64,000 bases of DNA, from assembly GCA_029941115.1 (NCBI GenBank), contig JAPYRK010000001.1, forward strand, positions 1-64,000, written 5' to 3'. The DNA is from Dehalococcoidia bacterium (GTDB taxonomy: Bacteria; Chloroflexota; Dehalococcoidia; UBA2979). This document shows, one piece after another, positions 52,332 to 62,979 of the stretch (position 1 is the stretch's first letter; each line of letters begins with the position of its first letter). A model generated the notes under the pieces. The model was not told the DNA's origin. It was given only the letters and a program-made list of their open reading frames with translations, and ran no database searches. Both the position numbers and the translations under genes were made by a program.

Positions 52332-54914
52332 ATGGTCACAACTACCGACAATAATAGTACTGATGGTAGCGGGGTACGCCCGGTTCAAATAGTCAGCGAA
52401 ATGCGCAGCGCGTACCTGGACTACGCGATGTCGGTTATCGTGGCACGAGCCCTCCCTGACGCACGTGACGGCCTAAAGCCTGTTCAAAGACGCATACTTT
52501 TTGCTATGCAAGAACTAGGCATTAATCCAAACACTCCCTTTAAAAAATGCGCACGAATGGTTGGGGATGTAATGGGTAAATACCACCCCCATGGTGACTC
52601 AGCTATTTACGAAGCCTTAGTGAGAATGGCTCAACCTTTTTCGATGCGCTATCCACTAATCACTGGTCAAGGAAATTTTGGCTCGGTCGATGGTGACCCA
52701 CCGGCCGCAATGAGATACACAGAAGCGCGACTAGCACCTATTTCATCAGAACTCTTATCAGATCTCGACCGAAATACTGTAAATATGGTGCCGAACTTTG
52801 ATGATTCTCTAACACAACCCGAAGTTTTACCCGCTCGACTACCAAATTTACTTCTAAATGGTGCCAGCGGGATTGCGGTCGGTATGGCAACAAATATTCC
52901 GCCGCACAATATCAATGAATTGACGCTGGCGATCGATTATCTAATCACAAATCGAGAAGCCACAGTAGACGAACTGATGGAACTACTACCAGGTCCAGAC
53001 TTTCCCACCGCAGGAACTATCTTTGACAAATCAGAGATAAGACAGGCATATGCAACTGGACGAGGCCGTCTGGTAATGCACGCCCGAATCGCGCTTGAGG
53101 AAACAAGCTCTGGCCGATCGCAAATTATTGTGACTGAATTACCGTATCAGGTAAATAAGGCTGCTCTACTAGAACGTATAGCGGAGCAAGTTAGAAGCAA
53201 AGTAATTGACGGCATAACAGATCTTCGCGATGAGAGTGACCGCAATGGTATGCGCATGGTGATAGAACTGGGTAGAAATGCCTCCTTTCACGCTGTGCGC
53301 AGCCAGCTCTTAAAACACTCAGCACTACGGAGTGCCTTCCATGTAAATCTGGTAGCGCTCGTTACGACGGAAGATACGGGACCGCTGGACATTGAATTCG
53401 TTGAAGACGAGGTTATCTTCGATTCAGAGTGGATCGAAAATACTAGTGAAAATAGAAACCCGTCCGAGGTAACCGGACGACCTGAGACACTGTCTCTTCG
53501 AGAATCTCTTCAGGCTTTCATCGATCACAGACGTCAGGTTGTCCAAAGGCGATCCATTTTCGATCGACACAAGGCACGACAGCGGCGACACATCTTAGCG
53601 GGACTGCTTAAAGCGATAGAAAATCTTGACGAAATAATTGACACCATTCGAAGTGCTGAGTCAGCCGAAGTTGCAAAAGCATCGCTAATGGATTCTCCTC
53701 ACAATCTAACTGACCGGCAGGCACAGGCTGTGCTCGACCTCCAGCTTCGACGATTAGCACATCTCGAATCCTCAAAGATTCTTCAAGAATATGATGAACT
53801 AATTACGTTCATAAATGAATTAAATGAGCTTCTAGGGAGCCAGGAAAAAATTGATAACGTATTAAAGGCTGACAACGCCGAACTTCGAGAGAAATACGGC
53901 GATGAAAGAAGAACTCAACTTATTGACTCAGCGGAGACTGACATTTCTGCAGCTGATTTGATACCTCATCAACAAGTGGTCGTAACCATGTCTGAGACGA
54001 ATTACGTCAAGCGTGTTCCCCTGGAAACATATCGAACACAACATCGGGGAGGCAAAGGAGTTGCCGGTCAACGACTACGTGATGAAGACAAAATAAAGCT
54101 TCTACTGTCCTGCGATACGCACGACAAACTTTTAATTTTTGCGGCGTCGGGCAGAGTTTTTGCTCTTCCAGCGCATGAAATAAATGATTCTTCTCGCACA
54201 GCTCAAGGTGTTCATATTCGGAATCTAGTCGAGTTTGGTGAAGATCATGACGGAGATCAAGTTACCGCAGTCATTGCTATAAAAGATCAAGATCAATCCA
54301 ACGACGATCAGTCGGCTATGATTTTCGCGACTGAAAAGGGTGAGGTTAAGCGTACTCTTCGCTCCAGGTTTGATCGTGTGAGACGGACTGGACTCATAGC
54401 TATGAATTTGAAGCCAGATGACCGCCTTGTGTCAGTTTCGCCAGCAGCAATAGACTCGACTGCCATTCTTGTGTCTAGTGACGGATATGCTGTCAGATTT
54501 GAACTGGGAAAACTTAGAGAAGCTTCACGTACATCCGGTGGTGTTAAGGGAATTAAATTAAATCCTGGTGCACGCCTAGTAGGCTTAGTCATCGACAGTG
54601 AAGGCGATGACATACTAGTCATGTCAAACGAGGGCAAAGGCAAAAGGACTCCCATATCAGACTATCCAGTGAAGGGTAGGGGAACTCGTGGTGTGCGCAC
54701 ATTTGGCTCGACTAACGATGTTGATTTAATAGGGGCAGCTGCAGTACGTGAGAACGACCAGCTCATGATTATTACAAAAAACGGCCAAATGCTTCGAACA
54801 CGTGCTGGGGATGTTCGGCAATCAAGTCGTGCAACAAAAGGAGTGATGACTCAGAAACCTACTGTTGGTGATTCATTAGCTGCATTTGCAATAGATCTTG
54901 CCGACAGAGAATAA
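52332..54914 (+). CDS. gyrA: DNA gyrase subunit A
   Basis: The 860-residue subunit cuts and rejoins DNA during supercoiling. The catalytic tyrosine is Tyr129 in '[10 protein letters not shown]'. The quinolone-determining region reads '[20 protein letters not shown]', with the usual serine and a glutamate at the second key position. The C-terminal beta-pinwheel (about 540-855) carries the GyrA box as 'QHRGGKG' near residue 565, with His in place of Arg, plus repeated wing blades. GAGG lies just before the ATG. gyrB is not in the window. A tRNA-Pro gene lies ten bases after the stop on the other strand. Confidence 0.97.
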   Translation: MVTTTDNNSTDGSGVRPVQIVSEMRSAYLDYAMSVIVARALPDARDGLKPVQRRILFAMQELGINPNTPFKKCARMVGDVMGKYHPHGDSAIYEALVRMAQPFSMRYPLITGQGNFGSVDGDPPAAMRYTEARLAPISSELLSDLDRNTVNMVPNFDDSLTQPEVLPARLPNLLLNGASGIAVGMATNIPPHNINELTLAIDYLITNREATVDELMELLPGPDFPTAGTIFDKSEIRQAYATGRGRLVMHARIALEETSSGRSQIIVTELPYQVNKAALLERIAEQVRSKVIDGITDLRDESDRNGMRMVIELGRNASFHAVRSQLLKHSALRSAFHVNLVALVTTEDTGPLDIEFVEDEVIFDSEWIENTSENRNPSEVTGRPETLSLRESLQAFIDHRRQVVQRRSIFDRHKARQRRHILAGLLKAIENLDEIIDTIRSAESAEVAKASLMDSPHNLTDRQAQAVLDLQLRRLAHLESSKILQEYDELITFINELNELLGSQEKIDNVLKADNAELREKYGDERRTQLIDSAETDISAADLIPHQQVVVTMSETNYVKRVPLETYRTQHRGGKGVAGQRLRDEDKIKLLLSCDTHDKLLIFAASGRVFALPAHEINDSSRTAQGVHIRNLVEFGEDHDGDQVTAVIAIKDQDQSNDDQSAMIFATEKGEVKRTLRSRFDRVRRTGLIAMNLKPDDRLVSVSPAAIDSTAILVSSDGYAVRFELGKLREASRTSGGVKGIKLNPGARLVGLVIDSEGDDILVMSNEGKGKRTPISDYPVKGRGTRGVRTFGSTNDVDLIGAAAVRENDQLMIITKNGQMLRTRAGDVRQSSRATKGVMTQKPTVGDSLAAFAIDLADRE

Positions 54915-54923
54915 GAAAGTTAA

Positions 54924-55000
54924 TGGTCGGGGTGCCCGGATTTGAACCGGGGGCCTCTTCGTCCCGAACGAAGCACTCTGCCAGGCTGAGCTACACCCCG
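54924..55000 (-). tRNA. tRNA-Pro (anticodon CGG)
   Basis: Acceptor CGGGGTG, anticodon stem CTTCG/CGAAG around loop TTCGGGA with anticodon CGG and G37, T-arm CCCGG-TTCAAAT-CCGGG, and encoded CCA. It reads CCG codons. It lies between the converging ends of gyrA and the kinase fusion gene. Confidence 0.93.
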
Positions 55001-55027
55001 TCACTAATAAAGACTATCAGATTGACC

Positions 55028-56665
55028 TCATTCACTCGATTGATGAATGGACTCTATATGTTTAGAAATTAAAGAGGTTTGTTCTGGAAGCTGTAAATTT
55101 GAGTCAATAACGATTCCATTTGAAAGTTCATCTGCACTAGGTATCTGATATAGCTCTAGCTGTTTCTTCAGTACATTTGGGGTGGCGTCCGAAATATTAC
55201 CTACTCTATTCATTCTATTCACAACACGATCCTCAGCTAGTTCGGCATCAATATCTATAGCTACTAACGTCGAAGATGCTCCTAACTGAATAGCAATAGC
55301 CCTCGAATTCATTCGCTGAGCGCGTGTCAAATGCGTTGCATCCAACACAACAGACTGACCATGTGAAATGAATAGTTGCGCTTTTTCAACCATTTTTTCA
55401 TAGACTTGTTGGCTAATATCATCTGAATATTTTGATGGCGAGAGCTCTTCCCCGACAGCAACACCAAACATTTCCTTACGGATCGCATCACTATTAAGCC
55501 AAGCGAAGCCATACTTTGAGGCTAATGTGGCGCTGATGAGCGATTTACCACTTCCAGAAACACCGCACATCACAACAGACATTGGCTGACTCAAGTCAGG
55601 TACGTATCCGACCGCAAGTGAAAAATATGACGAGGCTTCTATTTCTAATTTCTGACGAGCGTCTATGCTGAGCCCTGAATCCTGCGCAGTTATCGATGCG
55701 ATCTTTCCTCTAATAAATGCTCGAAACATCCGATGTAATGGCTGTACAACACTTAGCGTTTGATCACCGGTCGCAATAATATAGCGACCAACAAGCTCAT
55801 TAGCTAAACTTTCATAACCTAAAGCAGTCATATCCATGGCTAGAAAAGCCAGCTCGTAGCCGACGTCTAAATACCGAAACTGAAACCAGTCATTAAATTC
55901 AATTCCATCAACTATGACTATTCCATCCGAGCGACCAGACGCGAGTTCTGAGAAAGAATCTAAAAGATAAACATGGTCACAATGTAAATCGCCATGACCC
56001 TCAATGACTAGACCAGCCTCCAGTCTTTGCAACAAAACAGATTCGTGCACTTGTAACATCTTCTCGACCGATGTCAGCAAACGCTCGTACGTCTCCCGTG
56101 GCAAAGTGAAGTCAATAAAATCTGCGACCTCGGCTAACTCTCTATCCCACCATTCCTTGACTTTCTTTGGTCCGGCAAATTCAACATCTGCTTCCACCTC
56201 CTCACAAGTTTTATGAAATTCAAACAGACGCATTGCCAAACGCTCAGCGAGGGTATCCACATTCTCACCACCGGTCTTGAGAACCGACGCTAACGTGGCC
56301 TCCTCGGGTAAGCGCCTCATCTTCACCGCCCACTCTAAAGTCTCTGCTCCTTGGGACTTGTTAGGTGAAGGGTCTATAACAATTTGCCCTCCGCTCAAAC
56401 GAACAACGGGTACAACACCTAAATAAATAGAAGGTGCCAGTCGACTATTTAATACGACTTCCTGCTCACAAAAAAATTTTCGGCTTTCAAGCGACATTTG
56501 GTTAATGAACCCAAAATCAACTGCTTTCTTCGTCTTAAATACATAATCGCCAGCGATATGCACATACGAGATATGGGTCTCGCGAAGATCTATTTCCGTC
56601 ACCTCATAGCTGTATGCGGACGAATTGAGCAGAGCAATTACATACTCAGGAGATTCTGGCAACAT
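55028..56665 (-). CDS. Phosphotransferase-P-loop kinase fusion protein
   Basis: The 545-residue protein joins an N-terminal aminoglycoside-phosphotransferase-like domain (about 20-350) to a C-terminal P-loop kinase (about 360-520). In the first, 'EGHGDLHCDHVYLL' near residue 226 is the catalytic loop and 'IVIVDGIEFNDWFQFRYLDVGYEL' near 250 holds the metal-binding aspartate. In the second, 'CGVSGSGKSLIS' near 372 is the Walker A motif. This two-kinase layout is a known bacterial family of unproven substrate. It sits upstream of tRNA-Pro on the same strand and is divergent from moaC. Antibiotic resistance should not be assumed. Confidence 0.85.
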   Translation of the reverse strand: MLPESPEYVIALLNSSAYSYEVTEIDLRETHISYVHIAGDYVFKTKKAVDFGFINQMSLESRKFFCEQEVVLNSRLAPSIYLGVVPVVRLSGGQIVIDPSPNKSQGAETLEWAVKMRRLPEEATLASVLKTGGENVDTLAERLAMRLFEFHKTCEEVEADVEFAGPKKVKEWWDRELAEVADFIDFTLPRETYERLLTSVEKMLQVHESVLLQRLEAGLVIEGHGDLHCDHVYLLDSFSELASGRSDGIVIVDGIEFNDWFQFRYLDVGYELAFLAMDMTALGYESLANELVGRYIIATGDQTLSVVQPLHRMFRAFIRGKIASITAQDSGLSIDARQKLEIEASSYFSLAVGYVPDLSQPMSVVMCGVSGSGKSLISATLASKYGFAWLNSDAIRKEMFGVAVGEELSPSKYSDDISQQVYEKMVEKAQLFISHGQSVVLDATHLTRAQRMNSRAIAIQLGASSTLVAIDIDAELAEDRVVNRMNRVGNISDATPNVLKKQLELYQIPSADELSNGIVIDSNLQLPEQTSLISKHIESIHQSSE

Positions 56666-56723
56666 TCATTGAAACTAAACGCGTCTTGGCAACAAGTCAA
56701 ACCAAGAGCGCTAGAATAGTAAT

Positions 56724-57212
56724 ATGAAAAATTCTCAACTCAGCCACCTTGATTCATCTGGCGCAGCTCGCATGGTAGATGTATCTACAAAAGACATCAC
56801 TACACGTGAAGCAACAGCCCAATCAAAAGTATTCCTGAAAAAAGAAACACTCGAATTAATTACACGTGGGAACATCCCGAAAGGGGATGTTTTCGCAAGT
56901 GCCCGAATCGCTGGAATTATGGCAGCAAAAGAAACTCACCGACTAATTCCACTGTGCCATCCGTTGCCAATAACGGCTGTAAACATTGAAATTACTGCCC
57001 AAAACTCCAACGAGGAACACAGTATTATTATTGCGGCCACAGTGCGCGTAAATTCTCAAACTGGAGTCGAAATGGAAGCACTCACAGCCGCGAGCATCGC
57101 CGCCCTAACCATTTATGACATGTGCAAGGCGGTTGATCGTGGTATGACTATCTCAGATGTAAAATTGCTAAAAAAATCTGGAGGACTCTCTGGCAATTAT
57201 CAGTCAGAGTGA
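56724..57212 (+). CDS. moaC: Cyclic pyranopterin monophosphate synthase
   Basis: MoaC completes the first step of molybdenum cofactor synthesis after MoaA. The 162-residue protein has '[16 protein letters not shown]' near residue 17, the conserved '[13 protein letters not shown]' near 72, and '[28 protein letters not shown]' near 112-139, which holds the catalytic lysine and histidines of the family. Its 3' end overlaps the ileS 3' end by 13 bases. It supports molybdenum enzyme use in this organism, in line with the hydroxylase gene at 36-39 kb. Confidence 0.95.
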   Translation: MKNSQLSHLDSSGAARMVDVSTKDITTREATAQSKVFLKKETLELITRGNIPKGDVFASARIAGIMAAKETHRLIPLCHPLPITAVNIEITAQNSNEEHSIIIAATVRVNSQTGVEMEALTAASIAALTIYDMCKAVDRGMTISDVKLLKKSGGLSGNYQSE

Positions 57213-60200
57213 GCTAACTCGACACCTAAAGAAACTGATTCACCATCAAGCTCTCCGGACCATGAAGTTGCCTCTTCAGACGAGTCCTCCTCGTTAACTT
57301 CCAATGCCAGAGTTTCATCGGCTACATAATTTAAGTGCAAATACATAGCAGATGAAATCAATTCAGTACCAGACCATGAAATCTTAATCCTGTCCGATAT
57401 ATCAAATCCAGCATCCTTGCGAAGGTTTTGTAAACGTCGCACTATCTCACGGGCGAGGCCTTCGGCAATAAGCGCCTCATCAAGTCTAGTTTCGAGAAGT
57501 GCTAGGTACCCGCCATCCTCCTGAGCTGACCATCCGTCAGAAGCATCTACAGCGACGAGAATGTCCGTAGCTGTAAACTCATACTCACCAAGAGTCACGG
57601 ACCCACTCCGTTTCATTGACTCAATGATTTCAACTGAGTTAGCCGACTCAATTACACTTTTAATCGTGGAAACTTCTTTGCCAAATCTTGGACCTAACGT
57701 CTGTAGATTAGGTTTAAGCGTAAATTGAACACGGTCTCCTGGGTCATCCAGCACTTCTACGGCCTTTACATTCAGCTCCGCAGCAATATCCTCTTTCCAG
57801 TCAGCTAGCGCCTCGCGCTCTTCGGAGTTACGCGGAATTAAGACCACAGTCGCACACGGCTGTCTAACTTTGACTTTTGCCTGTTCTCGAGCTGCCCGTC
57901 CGAGTGAAATCATTTTCTGAACCAGAGTGACCTGGCGCGACAAATCTTCGTCAATTAAATCCTCCAACAAAACCGGCCAGTAATTTAGATGAATGGAATC
58001 AATATCGCTACCGCTGTGGGTCCGCTCCAAATTCTGGTAAATAGTCTCGGCAATAAACGGAGTGAAGGGTGCTAATAATCTACTTACAGTGGTTAGGCAG
58101 TGATACAAGGTTGCTAACGCCGCCCTCGAGTCTTCATCATCACCCGATTTCCAGAATCGTCTTCGATTTCGCCTCACATACCAATTCGAGAGCTGGTCTA
58201 CGAATGACGCTATCGGATGAGCCGCTTGGGCAGGCTCGTATGCCTCCAGCGCAGAAGTAACCTTTTGTACTGTTATTTCAAGCTCAGAGCGAATCCACCT
58301 ATCAATTGGAACCCGCGAATTCAGAGAATTGTAATTAGTCGGATTAAACGATCCTGTATTTGCGTAGGTGACAAAAAATGAGTACGTATTCCAAAGTGTT
58401 GATAAAAATTTTCTAGATGTCTCTTGTACTAAATCGGGAGAGAATCTTCTCGAGTTGCCAGGAGGGGAAGTCGTGTACATAGTCCAACGCACTGCGTCAG
58501 CTCCATAGTCGTCCAAAACTGACCAAGGGTTAATCACATTACCGACCGATTTTGACATCTTTAAACCTTCACCATCAAGAATATGGCCGAGGCAAATAAC
58601 GTTTTCAAAGGATCTCTCTGCATGAGTATCACCTGTGCGGTGCAACAACGTTGCTAGAGCGTGTAGCGTATAAAACCATCCCCTTGTCTGATCAACCGCT
58701 TCACAAATAAAATCAGCCGGAAACTCCTCGGTGAAAATATCTTTATTCTCGAAAGGGTAATGATGCTGTGCATAAGGCATCGCACCTGAATCAAACCATG
58801 CGTCAGCCACCTCAGGAGTCCTATTCATTCGACCACTACACTTCATACAACCAATAATCACGTCATCCACAAATGGCCGGTGAGGATCTATTTCACCGTT
58901 AGGGCGCTTAATTGCGTCTCCTGTACCGTCTATTGCTCTTTCAAAAAGCTCATCAAATGATCCAATCGTATCGACAGAGCCACATTCCTCACAAGACCAT
59001 ATAGGTAACGGAGTACCCCAATAGCGCTCTCGCGAAACTGCCCAGTCCACATTGTCCGAAAGCCACTCGCCAAATCGACCATCTTTTATATGATTAGGAA
59101 CCCAACCAATTTTCTGATTAGAGGAAACGAGATCGTCACGGACCGCAGTAGTACGTATATACCAAGATGGTTTTGCATAATAAAGAATCGGAGAATCACA
59201 TCTCCAACAGAAAGGATATGTATGGCGAATCTGCTCAGATTTAAATAAAAGACCTCTCTCACGCAGGTCGGCAGTAACGGCTTTGTCGGCCTCCTTGGCA
59301 AACAGTCCGTCCCCAGGTCCGCCTAGGACAATTCCATCTGGACGTACCGGCTGTAAAAACATCAAATCATTAGCTCGACCGATTCCATAGTCCTCTGCGC
59401 CAAAAGCAGGTGCAACATGAAGGACGCCTGTTCCTTCATCGGTAGTTACCTCATCTGATGCGACAACTTTACGGCTGGGAAGATCGTCCAAAGACGCTGG
59501 CCTCACTGCGACGCCATCCACGAACATATATGGGTCTGCATCTTTCCAAAGTTCGGCTGACCATAATTCCTCGTAATGTCCGCCAACTAGGCTCGATCCC
59601 TTAAAACGAGCTAAAACAGAGCCATCCGGCGCAAGATCAGATACTCGGTCTGTGGCCACAATAATTCGCTCAATACCTATGTGCTGATCTTCTCGTTCGA
59701 CCAATGAATACTCAGCATCCACAGAAACCGCTAACGCGGCTGATCCGGAAAGTGTCCAAGGTGTCGTCGTCCAAGCTAACAAGGATGTCTGGACTCCTTG
59801 TTTGAGTTGCAGAATCTCAATAGAGTCATCATCCAGATTGCTAGATTCGTTCGGCACAATGAAGCGAATAGTTACACCAGGATCTGGCGTATCTTCTTTG
59901 TAGCCAAGAGAAATTTCATGACTTGAAAGTGAGGTTTGACATCTCGGGCAGTGTGGTGTGACTCGAAAATCCTGAAACATCAAACCGTTATCCCATAACC
60001 GCTTAAATATCCACCAGCAAGATTCGATATAATTTGAGTCATACGTCACATAGGGATCACTCATGTCCACCCAATAGCCAATCCTATCGGTTAAACGTTC
60101 CCAGTCCTGTACATAGTTAAAAACTGATTCTCTACATCTTCGGTTGAATTCCTCAACTCCAAAAATCTCTATTTCCTTCTTTTCCTTAAAGCCAAGCTGC

Positions 60201-60499
60201 TTCTCAACTTCCAGTTCAACTGGAAGTCCGTGAGTATCCCAACCACCTTTTCTTGGGACACGATAGCCACGCATAGTGCGATACCTTGGAATTAAATCTT
60301 TAAAAGCACGAGCGAGCACATGATGAATTCCAGGGTTTCCGTTAGCAGTTGGTGGGCCTTCATAAAAAATAAACTTATTATCGATCGGTCTTTCTTCGAC
60401 CGACCGCTTAAATACATCTAAGTCTTTCCACAGCGCCAAAATCTCCTGCTCTTGTGCAGGAAAAGAAATCCGAGAGTTAACTTCTTGAAATAGTCCCAA
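57200..60499 (-). CDS. ileS: Isoleucyl-tRNA synthetase, type 2
   Basis: The 1099-residue enzyme charges tRNA-Ile. It belongs to the long, eukaryote-like IleRS2 group, as shown by the N-terminal '[12 protein letters not shown]' and '[18 protein letters not shown]' segments. The class I signature HxGH is replaced by 'GIHH' at residues 57-60 (DNA 60320-60331), the swapped GxHH variant. 'KMSKS' lies near residue 647. An editing domain fills the middle and a tRNA-binding tail follows. I chose the TTG at 60499, with AGAGG seven bases before it, since the protein family starts close to 'LFQEVNS'. A TTG at 60517 is possible. The 3' end overlaps moaC. No T-box leader is visible upstream. Confidence 0.93.
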   Translation of the reverse strand: MGLFQEVNSRISFPAQEQEILALWKDLDVFKRSVEERPIDNKFIFYEGPPTANGNPGIHHVLARAFKDLIPRYRTMRGYRVPRKGGWDTHGLPVELEVEKQLGFKEKKEIEIFGVEEFNRRCRESVFNYVQDWERLTDRIGYWVDMSDPYVTYDSNYIESCWWIFKRLWDNGLMFQDFRVTPHCPRCQTSLSSHEISLGYKEDTPDPGVTIRFIVPNESSNLDDDSIEILQLKQGVQTSLLAWTTTPWTLSGSAALAVSVDAEYSLVEREDQHIGIERIIVATDRVSDLAPDGSVLARFKGSSLVGGHYEELWSAELWKDADPYMFVDGVAVRPASLDDLPSRKVVASDEVTTDEGTGVLHVAPAFGAEDYGIGRANDLMFLQPVRPDGIVLGGPGDGLFAKEADKAVTADLRERGLLFKSEQIRHTYPFCWRCDSPILYYAKPSWYIRTTAVRDDLVSSNQKIGWVPNHIKDGRFGEWLSDNVDWAVSRERYWGTPLPIWSCEECGSVDTIGSFDELFERAIDGTGDAIKRPNGEIDPHRPFVDDVIIGCMKCSGRMNRTPEVADAWFDSGAMPYAQHHYPFENKDIFTEEFPADFICEAVDQTRGWFYTLHALATLLHRTGDTHAERSFENVICLGHILDGEGLKMSKSVGNVINPWSVLDDYGADAVRWTMYTTSPPGNSRRFSPDLVQETSRKFLSTLWNTYSFFVTYANTGSFNPTNYNSLNSRVPIDRWIRSELEITVQKVTSALEAYEPAQAAHPIASFVDQLSNWYVRRNRRRFWKSGDDEDSRAALATLYHCLTTVSRLLAPFTPFIAETIYQNLERTHSGSDIDSIHLNYWPVLLEDLIDEDLSRQVTLVQKMISLGRAAREQAKVKVRQPCATVVLIPRNSEEREALADWKEDIAAELNVKAVEVLDDPGDRVQFTLKPNLQTLGPRFGKEVSTIKSVIESANSVEIIESMKRSGSVTLGEYEFTATDILVAVDASDGWSAQEDGGYLALLETRLDEALIAEGLAREIVRRLQNLRKDAGFDISDRIKISWSGTELISSAMYLHLNYVADETLALEVNEEDSSEEATSWSGELDGESVSLGVELAHSD

Positions 60500-60621
60500 A
60501 CCTATGCCTCTAATCAATCACTTAGATACGTGCTGTTCTAAGAGCTTAAAAATTTATAATACTCTGTGCTTTGCATGTAGATACAATATCGTCAGGTTTT
60601 ATCTTTTCTCCGTGCGGTCCA

Positions 60622-60653
60622 ACTGTTAGTGTTCCACCCGAAACACTAACAGT
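60622..60653 (-). terminator. 12-bp stem hairpin overlapping a stop codon
   Basis: ACTGTTAGTGTT (60622-60633) and its exact reverse complement (60642-60653) surround an eight-base loop. On the minus strand the hairpin starts within the last codons and stop of the alpha/beta hydrolase gene. No T-tract follows, so it may be a factor-aided terminator or a 3'-end stabiliser. Confidence 0.5.
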
Positions 60654-61461
60654 CTAATTCAACCTCATCTACAAAGGCCCGAACGGATGAATTCCAAACC
60701 GACGGGTTCTCAAAATAGGCTGAGTGACCCGCCGCAGGTACACCTACATATTGTGAACCAGGTGTTAGTTGATGCGATATTTGAATAAGATCAGGGTGGA
60801 CGACACGATCATAATTTCCACAAATCCAGAGTATGGGTAGCTGACTTTCGCTCAATCTCTGAGCAGTTGTTCCTTTGTAATTAATCATTCTCGCGGTCGG
60901 TGCCAAAAAATCCTTTCGGCGTTTTGGATTTAAACCACGTAATTGTCTATATAAGAATTGTCGCTCAGGATTTGTTTGAGCAAACTCGGGTGCCATTGCT
61001 CTTTGTAATAGCGACCCGGAAAGCGTGCCATCTTGCTCTAATTGTGACTTCAAGGCCCTATACGATTCGTCAACACAACCACCATTTGTACCAGAATAAA
61101 TCAATGATTTAATCATCTCTGGTTCCCTTGAAAACAATCCGAAAGCTGTACGGCCTCCCATGGAGTGAGCGACAAAATGAACATTTTTAACCCCAAGATG
61201 TTTCAATAACGCTCTCGTATCACCGCCAAAAGCGATGCGCCCAGGTCCATCCGAAATATCTGGAGAACGGCCAAATGCTCGGTGATCAAATGTGATAACA
61301 GGATATCTGTCTGAGAAGGCTTCGATATTTTGCCACCAAACCACAGCATTTCCGCCTGCCCCATGAGCCAATAATATTGGTGACACAGTGCTCGTAGCTA
61401 TATCTGGTCCGTAGGTTTCGTAATACAAAGAAAAACCATCAGCGAATTCTAGGCGGGGCAT
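60646..61461 (-). CDS. Alpha/beta hydrolase
   Basis: The 271-residue enzyme has the alpha/beta-hydrolase triad: nucleophile serine in 'VAHSMGGRTAFG' near residue 98, aspartate in 'NYDRVVHPDL' near 219, and histidine in 'AAGHSAYFE' near 246. The oxyanion region is 'LLAHGAGGNAV' near 29. It is typical of esterases, dehalogenases or carboxylesterase-type members and has no signal peptide. Its start overlaps the TPR gene by 23 bases. The substrate is unknown. Confidence 0.9.
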   Translation of the reverse strand: MPRLEFADGFSLYYETYGPDIATSTVSPILLAHGAGGNAVVWWQNIEAFSDRYPVITFDHRAFGRSPDISDGPGRIAFGGDTRALLKHLGVKNVHFVAHSMGGRTAFGLFSREPEMIKSLIYSGTNGGCVDESYRALKSQLEQDGTLSGSLLQRAMAPEFAQTNPERQFLYRQLRGLNPKRRKDFLAPTARMINYKGTTAQRLSESQLPILWICGNYDRVVHPDLIQISHQLTPGSQYVGVPAAGHSAYFENPSVWNSSVRAFVDEVELDC

Positions 61462-61933
61462 ATTCTCTCAACTCCTCGTCCCATGGCTCTCCAGTTGCCC
61501 TGGCTATGACGTCTAGCATATCCTCAACGTCCCCTTTAAGTGCATCATCAGGTTCCTCACGTAATACGGCTAATGCCTCAAAAAACAGCATGCGGGCTCT
61601 TTTATAGAGCTCTTGGGGTGTCTCCGCTGGGGCCTGATACGAAAATTTCGGACGCTCTAACGCATTAGCTACGTACTCGGAACACCAACCAGCCGTATAC
61701 AGTATGTACGCGTCTTGGGGATCGGACTTGACGGCTCTTCTCAGATAATCCAAACCTTCATTAAATTTACGTTGCCGTGTAACTAATGTCTGTCCCAGAT
61801 ACGAGTATCCAGCTGCAAACTCAGGATGATCTGCAACAATTTCACGGACTTGTTCAACCGCGGTAGAAATATCACCGGCAGCATGCAGCTGCATGGCTAC
61901 CCGTAGCAGGGTATTCGGATCGAGATTTGCCAT
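61439..61933 (-). CDS. TPR-repeat protein
   Basis: The 164-residue product has about three tetratricopeptide-like helix pairs: 'LLRVAMQLHAAGDISTAVEQ' near residue 9, 'AAGYSYLGQTLVTRQRKFNEGLDYLRRAV' near 40-68 and 'AYILYTAGWCSEYVANALE' near 74. It would be a protein-protein interaction module. It overlaps the alpha/beta hydrolase gene, so the two are likely co-translated. The C-terminal end overlaps by 8 codons with the next start. Specific partner unknown. Confidence 0.72.
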   Translation of the reverse strand: MANLDPNTLLRVAMQLHAAGDISTAVEQVREIVADHPEFAAGYSYLGQTLVTRQRKFNEGLDYLRRAVKSDPQDAYILYTAGWCSEYVANALERPKFSYQAPAETPQELYKRARMLFFEALAVLREEPDDALKGDVEDMLDVIARATGEPWDEELREYAPPRIR

Positions 61934-62034
61934 GCCTATAACTCTAACCGCATCGTGTCTAAATTTTTAAAATTAGCGAAGCTAAAACTAAAATAATGCG
62001 CTAACATGCCTCTTACTGAGGAGGTAAATTAAAT

Positions 62035-62508
62035 ATGACTGATGAGTTAGAACTAACACAGGATATGAAGGATGCAATTGACCGAGAAGGAGATCCTGTT
62101 CTTTACGAGGTCACAACGCTGGGGATTCGAACGTTTGCTCGAGCGGTTGGCTACACAAATACTAAATATTATGATGAAGGCGCAGCCCTGGCGGCTGGCC
62201 ATTCGACCTTACCATCACCACCGGGCTACTTAGGTATGCCGGTGTGGAACCCAAACAAAGAACCATCAAGACAACCCACTTTCAATAATCCATTTACAAA
62301 AAATTTGAATGGCGGAACTCAAGTTCAGCCAATCCAACAGGTATATGCCGGAGATGTACTCAGCGCTGTGTCACGAATTACCAACCTGACCATGAGTCCA
62401 AGTAAGTCTCTGGGAAAAATGCTGATTCGCGAGACCGAGACTGTATATACCCGCCAGTCAGATGGTGTTGTTGTGGCCAAAACTCAAGGGCAAGGAATTT
62501 CTTACTAG
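62035..62508 (+). CDS. MaoC/FAS1-like dehydratase N-terminal-type subunit
   Basis: The 157-residue hotdog-fold protein resembles the non-catalytic subunit (HadA-type, MaoC_dehydrat_N) of heterodimeric (R)-hydroxyacyl dehydratases. Evidence is 'VTTLGIRTFARAVGYTNTKYYD' near residue 22, 'PPGYLGMPVW' near 60, and a second strand pattern near 105-150. GAGGAGGT precedes the ATG. It lies 30 bases before the second subunit gene and about 470 bases before a CoA-transferase-like gene. It probably acts on acyl-CoA rather than acyl carrier protein, which is inference. Confidence 0.82.
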   Translation: MTDELELTQDMKDAIDREGDPVLYEVTTLGIRTFARAVGYTNTKYYDEGAALAAGHSTLPSPPGYLGMPVWNPNKEPSRQPTFNNPFTKNLNGGTQVQPIQQVYAGDVLSAVSRITNLTMSPSKSLGKMLIRETETVYTRQSDGVVVAKTQGQGISY

Positions 62509-62538
62509 GATATTTACACGTTAACAGAGGAGAGAAAT

Positions 62539-62964
62539 ATGGTATCTGCACAAAACTGGAATGAAGTGAGTGAGGGTCAAGTATTCACACTTACTGAGCC
62601 AATGGACTCACAACGGCTTGTTATATGGGCTGCGGCCTCGGGTGATTTTTACCAAATTCACTATGATGACGATTTTGCAAAAGGAAATAATCTTCCCGAT
62701 ATTATTGTGCACGGCGCACTAAAAGGAATGCTCGTTGGGCGACTACTCGATGAGATTTGCGGTGATTCAGGAAGAGTTACGAACTTTGGAGTCTCCTACC
62801 GAGGAATGGATCCAGCACGACAAGATTTAACAGTGCACGCAACGGTTATCAAGAAATACGAAGAAAATGGCGAACACCTGTTGGATCTTGAAGTTGGAGT
62901 CAAGCAAGAGGATGGATCCACTGAAACCACTCCGGGGACAGCCACTATTGCCGTACCTGCCTAG
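62539..62964 (+). CDS. MaoC-type dehydratase catalytic subunit
   Basis: The 141-residue hotdog-fold protein has the hydratase-2 motif region 'AAASGDFYQIHYDDDFAKGNNLPDIIVHGALKGML' near residues 31-66, including the Asp/His dyad typical of (R)-specific enoyl-CoA hydratases. AGAGGAGA lies before the ATG. It pairs with the preceding gene (HadA-HadB style). A CaiB-type gene starts 15 bases after its stop, so the three look like one operon for an acyl-CoA pathway. Confidence 0.87.
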   Translation: MVSAQNWNEVSEGQVFTLTEPMDSQRLVIWAAASGDFYQIHYDDDFAKGNNLPDIIVHGALKGMLVGRLLDEICGDSGRVTNFGVSYRGMDPARQDLTVHATVIKKYEENGEHLLDLEVGVKQEDGSTETTPGTATIAVPA

Positions 62965-62979
62965 CAACAGTTCAACCGC

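Noticed and set aside
55028-56665. Aminoglycoside resistance gene
   Set aside because: The phosphotransferase-like domain is fused to a P-loop kinase, a family with no proven resistance role.
60500-60645. Possible T-box leader of ileS
   Set aside because: No specifier stem or T-box consensus is visible in the upstream 146 bases.
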